From: Caryophanales bacterium UBA2253
Lineage (GTDB): Bacteria; Bacillota_I; Bacilli_A; ML615J-28; CAG-698
Length of the DNA: 26,727 bases
NCBI GenBank assembly: GCA_002347755.1
Contig: DDXT01000062.1
Coordinates: 1 to 26,727, forward strand
Direction of reading: 5' to 3'
The translations under genes and the position numbers were made by a program. The notes under the pieces were generated by a model, which saw only the letters and a list, made by a program, of their open reading frames with translations, searched no databases and was not told the origin of the DNA. Shown piece by piece: positions 7,500-14,537 of the stretch (position 1 is its first letter; the number at the start of each line of letters is the position of its first letter).

Positions 7500-8390
7500 T
7501 TGAAAAGATTTATTAACAAAATAATGGGTTCCATTCTGCTTTCGGTATTGGTTGCCTTTGTTCTTGGGACCACCACCTATGCCTGGATTACCCTAAGCAA
7601 TGTTACCAGGATGAGTGATTTTGATGCCACGGTTTCGGCCGGCGAAGGCATAGAAATGTCCTTGGATGGAACGAACTACTATACAAAAATCTCAAATACG
7701 GTAATAACCGGTTACTTGTTTAACGGATATTTTAGTGAAAGTAGTTTTGTTGACCCGAAATATCCTAACTTCAAATACAAACCAGTTACTTCACAAGACG
7801 GAATAAATATGTTAGCCTATGTTGGCGAAACGCTTGAAGGCTATATTGAATTTGATTTGACCTTTAAAGCCGCTACTGAGGTAACCATTTATTGGGACTC
7901 CGTAACGCTTTCTTCTGCAGCGAAGTCATGGAAGCCGGATGTCTCGTTCACTAATGCAAAAAATGTGGAATTAACTTCTGATTCTCCGGCTTCGAATTAT
8001 TTCGTTTCCGATGCGGCTCGCATCTCAGTTTCTGGTCCGCTTGACACTCTGGTTTATGAATCACCTGAATCCACAACCAATACGGTTTTGGGTGCGAATG
8101 GCACATTGCCCGCTACCTACGAAAATTTTACGGGACGGAACGGATCAGTTGATTATTTCTGTGCCAAGAATGACGGAGACAATCCGTTGGGGGTTACGGA
8201 AGTAATCACTCCGATTACTGTTACCGGTGCTTTGGGGCAAGTGCCTTTGGTTACATTGAGTGAAACTGGTGAGGAATATTTAGGAACCGTTACTGTTAGA
8301 ATTTGGATTGAAGGATGGGACCCTGATTGCTTCAATTCCATTCTTGCTTCCTCCATGAACACCGAATTAATTTTTAAGAAAATCGATTAA
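7500..8390 (+). CDS. SipW-type secreted surface protein (IW-x-EG family, member 4)
   Basis: This 296-residue precursor begins with TTG: AAGAGGAG (7484-7491) is 8 nt upstream and the encoded MKRFINKI matches the MKRLTNKL start of the gene before it. The hydrophobic segment ends LGTTTYAWITLSN, then SAGEGIEMSLDG, SDAARISVSG, NGSVDYFCAKNDG and IWIEGWDPDCFNSIL. It is the last gene before a 13-bp terminator. The role is the same as its neighbours: an inferred exported matrix or fibre subunit. The TTG start and the hairpin upstream may both lower its output compared with the preceding gene. Confidence 0.8.
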   Translation: MKRFINKIMGSILLSVLVAFVLGTTTYAWITLSNVTRMSDFDATVSAGEGIEMSLDGTNYYTKISNTVITGYLFNGYFSESSFVDPKYPNFKYKPVTSQDGINMLAYVGETLEGYIEFDLTFKAATEVTIYWDSVTLSSAAKSWKPDVSFTNAKNVELTSDSPASNYFVSDAARISVSGPLDTLVYESPESTTNTVLGANGTLPATYENFTGRNGSVDYFCAKNDGDNPLGVTEVITPITVTGALGQVPLVTLSETGEEYLGTVTVRIWIEGWDPDCFNSILASSMNTELIFKKID

Positions 8391-8432
8391 AAAAATATCG
8401 TTTTGTTTTTTAATACGAAAAGATGATCTATT

Positions 8433-8467
8433 AGAATGTCACAACGCTATTGTTGTGACATTCTTTG
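8433..8467 (+). terminator. Strong terminator ending the surface-protein operon
   Basis: AGAATGTCACAAC (8433-8445), loop of 6, then the perfect complement GTTGTGACATTCT (8452-8464) and TTG. The T tract is short, so it may be a termination or 3'-protection structure. It separates the riboswitch operon from the maturation operon. Confidence 0.75.
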
Positions 8468-8521
8468 TAAAAAACCCATTTTAATCCGATAACAAAATAA
8501 AAAATTACTATAGATTTATTT

Positions 8522-8545
8522 TTGCAATTGTGGTATCATTATACT
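8522..8545 (+). promoter_or_regulatory. Candidate promoter of the maturation operon
   Basis: An extended -10 (TGG-TATCAT at 8531-8539) or TATACT (8540-8545) lies in AT-rich DNA 35-45 nt before the start codon. A TTGCAA (8522-8527) is present but too close to serve as -35 for either box, so the assignment is tentative. Confidence 0.4.
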
Positions 8546-8556
8546 AAAGTTAGTAT
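8541..8556. promoter_or_regulatory. 16-bp palindrome over the likely transcription start
   Basis: ATACTAA-AG-TTAGTAT, perfect 7-bp arms, covers or immediately follows the proposed -10 box. This is where a repressor dimer would bind. There is no riboswitch here, so the operon may be controlled by a protein instead. Confidence 0.45.
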
Positions 8557-8579
8557 GCTCAAAAGAAAGAGGATTAAAA

Positions 8580-9308
8580 ATGGATGCCCAAAAGTCTTTA
8601 AAAGTCAAAAAAATTGTAAAAATTGTTTTGAATGTATTATTTTATTCATTCATTGCTGTTCTTTTGCTGTTCTCCATTGCCAATATGAGAATTAAGACCA
8701 ACGCGGATATTCCCAACATTTTTGGTCGGGGATTCCTTGCTGTCATATCAGATTCAATGGAAGGCGATCAGGATGATTCTTTTAACCAGGGGGATTTAAT
8801 CATCGTAAATATGTTAAATGATTCTGAGAGAGCCAATTTGCGAGAAGGCGATATCGTCACTTTTTATGATACCGAACTTCGTGCGCTTAATACTCACAGA
8901 ATTGTTGAAATCGATGGTCAGTTTGTTTATACTCAAGGCGATAAAGTCGCTTTGATTCCCGGCCGCGCTTACGTAAAAGGCGAAGTAAACGACGAAAATG
9001 ATTACGAGTTGATGACAAAAGCCGAAGTGCTGGCCGTTCATACCAGAACATGGACTGGCGCCGGAAAAACCTTGGTTTTCTTGCAATCTCCAACCGGTTT
9101 TGGTTTATTCATCGTTCTTCCAACTCTATTAATTTTGGTTTATGAGGGCTTCCTTTTAGTTAGAAACGTCTTGAATATCAATAAATCTAAAATGGAAGAA
9201 AAACACAAAAAAGAGCTTGAAGAGGTTCAGGCCGAACTGCAAAAAGAAAAAGAGAACATGCGTGAACAAATACTCCAAGAGATGAAAAAAGACGAGGAAA
9301 AGAAATAA
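8580..9308 (+). CDS. SipW-type (ER-type) signal peptidase I, copy 1
   Basis: This 242-residue protein has an N-terminal membrane helix (about 14-36), the catalytic block ISDSMEG with nucleophile Ser59, and NTHRI with His106 where bacterial LepB-type enzymes have Lys; the Ser-His pair marks the SipW/SEC11 branch. A C-terminal membrane helix (about 172-195) is followed by a 45-residue charged coiled-coil tail (EEKHKKELEEVQAELQ...), which should be cytoplasmic. SipW enzymes process TasA/camelysin-type precursors, and seven such precursors are in this window. The charged tail is longer than needed for catalysis and may dock to a partner, such as the coiled coil of the DUF2357-like protein. AAAGAGGA precedes the ATG. 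It is the first gene of a five-gene run. Confidence 0.9.
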   Translation: MDAQKSLKVKKIVKIVLNVLFYSFIAVLLLFSIANMRIKTNADIPNIFGRGFLAVISDSMEGDQDDSFNQGDLIIVNMLNDSERANLREGDIVTFYDTELRALNTHRIVEIDGQFVYTQGDKVALIPGRAYVKGEVNDENDYELMTKAEVLAVHTRTWTGAGKTLVFLQSPTGFGLFIVLPTLLILVYEGFLLVRNVLNINKSKMEEKHKKELEEVQAELQKEKENMREQILQEMKKDEEKK

Positions 9309-9348
9309 TCGTTTTCAACATTTGCAGTCATTATGAAAGGTTGAAGTT

Positions 9349-10896
9349 ATGGTAGAGTTTTCGAGATACTACATTAATTTCATAAGAGAATTCTTTACGA
9401 ACATCGGTACGTTTTTCAAAACTATTTTTGAGGCGTTTGCCGATTTCTTTTTTAATGACATCAAAGCTTACTTTGAAAATCTCATTAATGCCAGCAATAA
9501 CTTCACTTTCCTTGATTGGATAGCGACTTTAGTGGTGCTGATCATCAATTCGGCATTATTATTTTTCGTCGTCCTTAGGCTTTTTCAATTCCTTCGCCGC
9601 TACATCAAATTTGTAAAAAGAGAAGTTGAAAAAGACGAACTGGTTGAAGAAATAGCCGCTTTAAACCAAAAAGCGGCTGAGCTGATTGACGAGAAAAACA
9701 AAATTTTGGCGATGAAGGTTTCCAGTTTGGGAATTAATCCAAACCAAAAAGAAGAAGAAGAGCAAATGCTTGGTGAAGCAAAAACGGGAAAACCGAAAGA
9801 AATGGGACCTTCACGTTTTGTTAAGCTTATCGCCGTTGACGATTATTACTCGGAATTGATCACAACTGTCAATATGAAGAGCAAAGACATGATTGGTTTG
9901 AAAGAGTTGGTTTCTCGGTTCATCAATTTCTCGGCTTCACAACTAAAATTATTCTATGATAAACGAATCATATCCGCTTTTTTTGCGGGCATGGCCACCA
10001 GCAAGATCATTATTCTTGAAGGCATATCCGGAACCGGAAAAACATCGCTTCCATATGCCATGGGTAAGTTCTTCAATCATGACGCATCCATCGTTTCCGT
10101 CCAACCGTCTTGGCGAGACCGAGCGGAAATGATTGGGTATCTGAATGAATTTACCAAAAAATTCAATGAATCAGATTTTTTGAAGTTTTTATACGACAGC
10201 ACTTATCGCGAAGACCTAAGTCTAATCATCCTTGATGAAATAAACTTGGCGCGTATTGAATACTATTTCGCGGAATTCCTATCCATTTTGGAAATGCCGA
10301 ACTCGAAAGAATGGAAGATCGACGTTGTTCCCGATACCCTTCCCAATGACCCGAAAAATATTGTCAACGGCAAAATCACGGTTCCGCAGAACCTTTGGTT
10401 TATCGGAACATCCAATAAAGACGATTCGACTTTTACCATTACCGACAAGGTTTATGACCGAGCCATCGCCATTGAAATGAACGAAAAAGCTCCTTACATC
10501 GATGCTCCGCAAACGGAATCGGTGGTCATGAGTTATGAATATTTGGACAGCTTGTTTAAAATCGCCGAATCCGAGCATGCGATTACCCCGAAGACGATGG
10601 ACAACTTGGCGAAACTTGATGAATTCATCATGGCCAAATTCAAATTGACGTTCGGAAACCGGATCATGAAGCAAATCAAGCAGTTCATCCCGGTTTTCGT
10701 TGCCTGCGGCGGAAGCGAATATGAAGCATTGGACTTCATGGTTGCCCGAAAGATTATCCGGAAGTTTGAAGCTTTGAACCTCCCATTCTTAAAGGATGAA
10801 ATCGAAGAGTTAATCGTTCTTGTTGAAAAAATGTTTGGTAAAAACGTCTTTAATGACACCATTAAATATCTTAACAATTTGAAGAAGAACTTCTAA
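9349..10896 (+). CDS. Membrane-anchored McrB-like AAA+ NTPase
   Basis: This 515-residue protein has a hydrophobic, Phe-rich N-terminus with a membrane helix at about 57-78, a short coiled coil (about 92-122) and an AAA+ module (about 200-480). Visible motifs are Walker A GISGTGKT (225-232), VQPSWRDRAEMIGYL (251-265, typical of McrB relatives), Walker B LIILDEINLA (292-301) and sensor-1 GTSNKDDS (353-360). The last matches the N-x-x-D signature that marks the McrB GTPase branch of AAA+. R371 could be an arginine finger. McrB proteins normally drive the DNA-cutting McrC in type IV restriction; here the membrane helix and the surface-export neighbours argue for another job, such as remodelling or gating an export complex. 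The next gene follows after 15 bp and looks like its McrC-type partner. Confidence 0.82.
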   Translation: MVEFSRYYINFIREFFTNIGTFFKTIFEAFADFFFNDIKAYFENLINASNNFTFLDWIATLVVLIINSALLFFVVLRLFQFLRRYIKFVKREVEKDELVEEIAALNQKAAELIDEKNKILAMKVSSLGINPNQKEEEEQMLGEAKTGKPKEMGPSRFVKLIAVDDYYSELITTVNMKSKDMIGLKELVSRFINFSASQLKLFYDKRIISAFFAGMATSKIIILEGISGTGKTSLPYAMGKFFNHDASIVSVQPSWRDRAEMIGYLNEFTKKFNESDFLKFLYDSTYREDLSLIILDEINLARIEYYFAEFLSILEMPNSKEWKIDVVPDTLPNDPKNIVNGKITVPQNLWFIGTSNKDDSTFTITDKVYDRAIAIEMNEKAPYIDAPQTESVVMSYEYLDSLFKIAESEHAITPKTMDNLAKLDEFIMAKFKLTFGNRIMKQIKQFIPVFVACGGSEYEALDFMVARKIIRKFEALNLPFLKDEIEELIVLVEKMFGKNVFNDTIKYLNNLKKNF

Positions 10897-10911
10897 TGGT
10901 GGGAGTTAAAT

Positions 10912-12765
10912 ATGAGAAAAACTGACAAGCTCGACAAGTACTACGTACAAGTCCTGGATTCGTTGAAAGGCGCGGAAAAGGATCTGGAATTTCCTAAATA
11001 CTTTTACAAACTCCTTTTATCGGGAGACAACGAAGTATATCAAAAAGTCATCTCCGAAACCAAGCATTTTGATGGAGAATGGGTAAAGACCTTGGAATCG
11101 TATTTTCCAAGCATTGACCGCATTCTAAGGAATCCCAAAAATTCCTTAAAATATGATGAAGAACTGGTGACCATTGAAAGAGCGAAGAAAACCAACAGTC
11201 GCTCCATTCAACATCTTGCTTCTCATGCTCAATACATCAAAGAAATCCGTGAAGGCGATATGATCCTTCCCAAGAAGATCCTTACCACCAACGCGGATCT
11301 TCAATATGCGATTTATGAGAACCGCTTTATCAAGACGCTGATTAATCGTTTGTACGCCTTTGTATCCAACCGGTATGAAGTCATTTGGACCAACTTCGAG
11401 TCTTTCCAAAAAAACCATGTTAACATGAATTCCCACTTCGGAATTAATAAAAGCGAAGTTTCGATCAACATTGACATGTTAATAAAACGTGACTTGGATA
11501 ACGAAGAGATCAACAAGCACAACAAAGAATTGTTGGCCCGAGCCGGACACTTGAAAGACCTGATCAGCAGTTTCAAGGCTTCCCCTTTCATACAAGAACT
11601 AAAAGAGGCCAAGCCGGTTGTTCCGCCGATCATGAAGACCAATATCATGCTTCATAATGCGGATTTTCGAAATGCCTACACTTTGTGGCTGTTTTTGGAT
11701 CGCTATAACATTTTGGGCTATGACGTTGACGTTCAGTCGAAGAACCTGCCAGTCGAAAATCCTTACCTAAAAGCTTTGTATCGCTTGGACTTGCTAACTT
11801 ACTCGACGATTATATGCAACCAAAAGGAACGCCAGGAAGCCTATAAAAACCTAGAAATCGTCGAATACTCCCGAAAAAGGACCAAACTGGCTCGGACCCA
11901 TATTGATGACGTTGTCCAAAAACCGGACGCCATCATCATGGAAGATAATGCCATCAACGAGTATTACCTCGACCAAAACAAAAAGGTCTTCAAAAAAAGA
12001 CTTGAAGAAATATTGTCTGAAAACCACAGTTATGATACTGCCCTTCGAAGAGCACTAAATCAAACCATTGCGATCACGAACTCTTTGTATAAAGCGGTTT
12101 TCGAATTTTCCGAAGAAGAAGACATTTTTACCAAATTGGTAAAAGATATCGACTTGGATGATGCTTTGAACAAAGCCAAAAACCAAGCCCGCGTTGCCCG
12201 GATCATTCGAGAGACTAAAGAGGTCGATTATAATAAAGCCATCCGTTTGGAGAAGAAGTTGATGCAAGACATCGACAATCTCAACGGACAAGTAATCATC
12301 CGTGAAAAAGAACGGGTGAAAGAAGCCGTAAAAGCTGAACAGATTGCTTTGATGAAGAAAGAACGCGAACGAGCAAAACAAAACATCAAAGTTCTTGAAG
12401 ATGAATTGAAAGGTGTTTTGGCTAATCGTCAAGTTCTGCTTGAGCAACAAAGAGCCATCAACCAAGCCTTCAGAGATCGCGAACTGGCCATTACGAAGGC
12501 CAAAAAGGAACTCATCAAGAAAGGGCAACAAAAGGCCATGGAATATCGAACTCGTGAATTGTTGAAGATTCGTGAGCGCAAGAAGAAGGCCAAAGAAAAA
12601 GCGGCCCTCAAAGAAAAATTGATGAAGCAAAAAGCTGAAGCGACTTTGAAAGCAAGACAAAAGCAGCTTGAAAAAGAAGCGCAGATGAAGATTGATGCCG
12701 AACTTAAGAAAATACGGGCCAAGAGTAACCCCCCCGAAGAGAATGGGAACAATCTTAAAAAATAA
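10912..12765 (+). CDS. DUF2357/McrC-like partner with C-terminal coiled coil
   Basis: This 617-residue soluble protein has no database-certain domain. Its N-terminal part (about 65-150) has the run I-x-R-I-L-x-N-P...L...ELVTIERAKK...SIQHLA...YENRF, which resembles the DUF2357 domain of McrC-type partners of McrB NTPases. Where such proteins usually carry a PD-(D/E)xK nuclease, a convincing active site is not visible: KPDAII (about 340) followed by YYLDQNKK is at most a degenerate trace. Residues about 425-600 are a long, highly charged Lys/Glu-rich coiled coil. There is no signal peptide or membrane helix. The 15-bp gap to the AAA+ gene suggests a complex of the two. I infer an adaptor or scaffold linking the NTPase to other parts, perhaps the charged tails of the two SipW peptidases. 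The DUF2357 call is from pattern memory and is moderate. Confidence 0.55.
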   Translation: MRKTDKLDKYYVQVLDSLKGAEKDLEFPKYFYKLLLSGDNEVYQKVISETKHFDGEWVKTLESYFPSIDRILRNPKNSLKYDEELVTIERAKKTNSRSIQHLASHAQYIKEIREGDMILPKKILTTNADLQYAIYENRFIKTLINRLYAFVSNRYEVIWTNFESFQKNHVNMNSHFGINKSEVSINIDMLIKRDLDNEEINKHNKELLARAGHLKDLISSFKASPFIQELKEAKPVVPPIMKTNIMLHNADFRNAYTLWLFLDRYNILGYDVDVQSKNLPVENPYLKALYRLDLLTYSTIICNQKERQEAYKNLEIVEYSRKRTKLARTHIDDVVQKPDAIIMEDNAINEYYLDQNKKVFKKRLEEILSENHSYDTALRRALNQTIAITNSLYKAVFEFSEEEDIFTKLVKDIDLDDALNKAKNQARVARIIRETKEVDYNKAIRLEKKLMQDIDNLNGQVIIREKERVKEAVKAEQIALMKKERERAKQNIKVLEDELKGVLANRQVLLEQQRAINQAFRDRELAITKAKKELIKKGQQKAMEYRTRELLKIRERKKKAKEKAALKEKLMKQKAEATLKARQKQLEKEAQMKIDAELKKIRAKSNPPEENGNNLKK

Positions 12766-12783
12766 TGAAGGAAGGTGAAGTCA

Positions 12784-13560
12784 ATGGCAAATTTCCTGTC
12801 CGGTTCACCAAAGCGGATGCTCATTATCTCCGTATGTGCTTTTGTTGCTGCTTTTTTTGCCTTGATTTCAATGGGATATGCCTGGTTTTCAATGATGAAC
12901 TTCACTGGAGGCTCAACCGTTTCTGCCGTTGGTGATGTTGATGCCGAATATTCCTTTTATGTTTATCTCGATCAAGCCCGAACCGGGAATGCGGATCCAG
13001 AAATCTCCAATCAATGTGCTTCAGGCACTGATGATACTTGTTTTTGGTTAATTGAAAATACCGAAAACCCGCAAACAGAACCGGTCTACATTTTTGGGGG
13101 AACAGACGAAGTAGTTCCCGGAGATAAATTTTCTTTTGCCTTAAAAGTTACAAATGTTGGCGATGTCGATGCCTTTTTAAGTTTGGATTTTCTTAACCTG
13201 ACTTCGGAAGGTTATCTTTTGAGCGAGAATAAGATTCAAGTTGCCTTTCAATATCAAGTAACAAGGATCACATACTTCGCTGAGGGATATGAAGGCGGAG
13301 ATGAAAAGGATAGTCCCGGAATAACCCTTCACGAGGGTCATTTCCTGTCTTCAAATGATGCTCAATATGATCTTGTTGAAGGAATTCCAATAAACATCAC
13401 CGATATTTATTCCTCAACCGCGATTATTTATTTTGACTTATATTTTGACCCCGCCATTTCAGGAGTGGATGGTTTAGGCAATCCGGTCGGAAATAGCAAT
13501 GCCTTTGAAAACCAAACCTTCACAATTTCGAAAATTGCTCTGACATTGGTTAAAAAGTGA
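12784..13560 (+). CDS. TasA/camelysin-like SipW-type secreted protein
   Basis: This 258-residue precursor starts at the ATG at 12784, 8 nt after AAGG of AAGGAAGGTG; an in-frame GTG at 12775 lies inside that ribosome site and is less likely. The hydrophobic segment ends MGYAWFSMMN (YAW signature), followed by a beta-rich domain with KVTNVGDVDAFLSLDF, the N-x-G-D-x-x-A/V pattern common in TasA/camelysin folds. It lacks the IW-x-EG-WDPDC motif of the riboswitch-controlled family. It lies just before a second SipW gene, so it may be that peptidase's dedicated substrate and perhaps a fibre initiator or anchor. Cysteines in SNQCASGTDDTCF could form a local disulfide. Confidence 0.75.
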   Translation: MANFLSGSPKRMLIISVCAFVAAFFALISMGYAWFSMMNFTGGSTVSAVGDVDAEYSFYVYLDQARTGNADPEISNQCASGTDDTCFWLIENTENPQTEPVYIFGGTDEVVPGDKFSFALKVTNVGDVDAFLSLDFLNLTSEGYLLSENKIQVAFQYQVTRITYFAEGYEGGDEKDSPGITLHEGHFLSSNDAQYDLVEGIPINITDIYSSTAIIYFDLYFDPAISGVDGLGNPVGNSNAFENQTFTISKIALTLVKK

Positions 13561-13622
13561 TCAATTTCGTAACAATCTTCTCAAAATATGATTTTACATG
13601 AATTGCATCTTGAGGTGGTCCT

Positions 13623-14261
13623 TTGTTTAAAAAAATAGCTTCAATTTTCCTTTCGGTTCTATATTGCCTCTTATTTTTGGTGGCATTGCTAATAATAATT
13701 TTTGGGACGATTGCCCAAAAAAACCATTCGATTGTTAAAGTCTTTGGTTATTCTTATTCGGTGGTGGCCACCGATTCCATGGAACCGACAATCATGGTGG
13801 GTGAGATTGCCATTGCCAAATCCACCCCTTTTGAGGAAATTTCTCAGGGAGACATAATCGTCTTCTATTCGGAGGATTATGAAATCTACATTATTCACCG
13901 AGTCCATGAGATTCTTGAAAATGGAGACCTTGTTACCAAGGGTGATAATCCCTCTGCTACCATTGATGAAGATCCGGTTACGCCGGAAAATTACTTTGCA
14001 ACCGTGGTAAAACATGGCAATTTTCTGAATTTGGGGAATTTGGTTTTAAAGTACCGCAGTTTTGTTTTTGTGTTTATAATCCTCATCTTTGTCTTCATTA
14101 TTGTTCGTGAGTTGTTTTCGATTGCAAAACAAAGCAAAAAAACCGATGAAGAAAAATCCAAGATACAATTTGAAGAACAAAAACAAAAAGCCATTTCCGA
14201 AAAAAAAGAACAATTGCGAAAAGAAATTATTGAAGAAATAATGAACGAAAGAAAAAAATGA
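13623..14261 (+). CDS. SipW-type (ER-type) signal peptidase I, copy 2
   Basis: This 212-residue protein probably starts with TTG at 13623, shortly after GAGGTGG (13612-13618); no ATG is well placed. An N-terminal membrane helix (about 7-30) is followed by TDSMEP with Ser52, IIHRVHEI with His92 (Ser-His pair, SipW/SEC11 type), a GDN-containing box, a C-terminal membrane helix (about 145-168) and a 40-residue Lys/Glu-rich cytoplasmic tail. The same odd tail occurs in the first copy although the catalytic domains have diverged, which suggests the tail is functional. It should process the precursor encoded just upstream and possibly those in the following operon. It is the last gene of the maturation operon; no clear terminator is seen after it. 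Confidence 0.88.
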   Translation: MFKKIASIFLSVLYCLLFLVALLIIIFGTIAQKNHSIVKVFGYSYSVVATDSMEPTIMVGEIAIAKSTPFEEISQGDIIVFYSEDYEIYIIHRVHEILENGDLVTKGDNPSATIDEDPVTPENYFATVVKHGNFLNLGNLVLKYRSFVFVFIILIFVFIIVRELFSIAKQSKKTDEEKSKIQFEEQKQKAISEKKEQLRKEIIEEIMNERKK

Positions 14262-14380
14262 TCCCTTGTTATTGTTCAACTTAAAAAAGCAAAAAAATGG
14301 CACATTTAATGCAAAAACCGAATGATGATTCACGATGGCCAAACCAAATGACTTGACGTTTGCCTTGAAAACTATTCTAT

Positions 14381-14409
14381 TTGACATGATCACGATTATG
14401 TGATAACAT
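14381..14409 (+). promoter_or_regulatory. Promoter ahead of the third c-di-GMP riboswitch
   Basis: TTGACA (14381-14386), 17 bp, then TAACAT (14404-14409) with an extended -10 TG at 14401-14402. The expected start is about 14416, immediately before the aptamer, so the whole leader is riboswitch. Confidence 0.65.
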
Positions 14410-14417
14410 AAATCATA

Positions 14418-14486
14418 GTAAGGGCAAAACTAATGAAAATTAGCGACGCAAAGCTATAGGGCCTCAGAAATGTGGTAGCCAGTTGC
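14418..14486 (+). ncRNA. Cyclic-di-GMP-I (GEMM-I) riboswitch aptamer, third copy
   Basis: GGGCAAAAC, P2 hairpin CTAAT-GAAA-ATTAG with GNRA loop, GCGACGCAAAGC, GGGCCTCAGAAATGTGGTAGCC and terminal AGTTGCAT. The core is the same as in the two copies 10 kb upstream, while P2 is a different but fully paired sequence. It controls the operon ending in the giant surface protein. Confidence 0.92.
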
Positions 14487-14511
14487 ATTAAAAATGTGAT
14501 TGGCTTTTTTT
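14478..14511 (+). terminator. Riboswitch 3 expression-platform terminator
   Basis: GCCAGTTGCAT (14478-14488) pairs with ATGTGATTGGC (14494-14504), including three G-T wobbles, with a TAAAA loop and seven T. The 5' arm again overlaps the aptamer's conserved 3' end, which predicts c-di-GMP-dependent read-through. Confidence 0.85.
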
Positions 14512-14537
14512 GTATTCATGTACCAAAGGAGAAATCT

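Noticed and set aside
9349..10896. MoxR-type ATPase with a VWA partner
   Set aside because: The neighbouring protein has no DxSxS metal site, and the sensor and WRDR motifs fit the McrB branch better.
12055..12660. Minus-strand frame rich in Phe and Leu opposite the coiled coil
   Set aside because: This is the expected antisense of Lys/Glu codons; no start signal is present.
9349..12765. A standard McrBC restriction system
   Set aside because: The AAA+ protein has a membrane helix, the partner lacks a clear nuclease site and DNA-binding domain, and the flanks are SipW and surface genes. A defence role is not excluded but is not the plainest reading.
14262..14380. Possible terminator or small gene after the second SipW gene
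   Set aside because: No stable hairpin with a T run and no frame with a ribosome site could be found; nothing supportable is seen here.
14472..14537. In-frame ATG giving a longer product for the gene after riboswitch 3
   Set aside because: It lies inside the aptamer and terminator; AAAGGAG at 14525-14531 supports the start at 14538.
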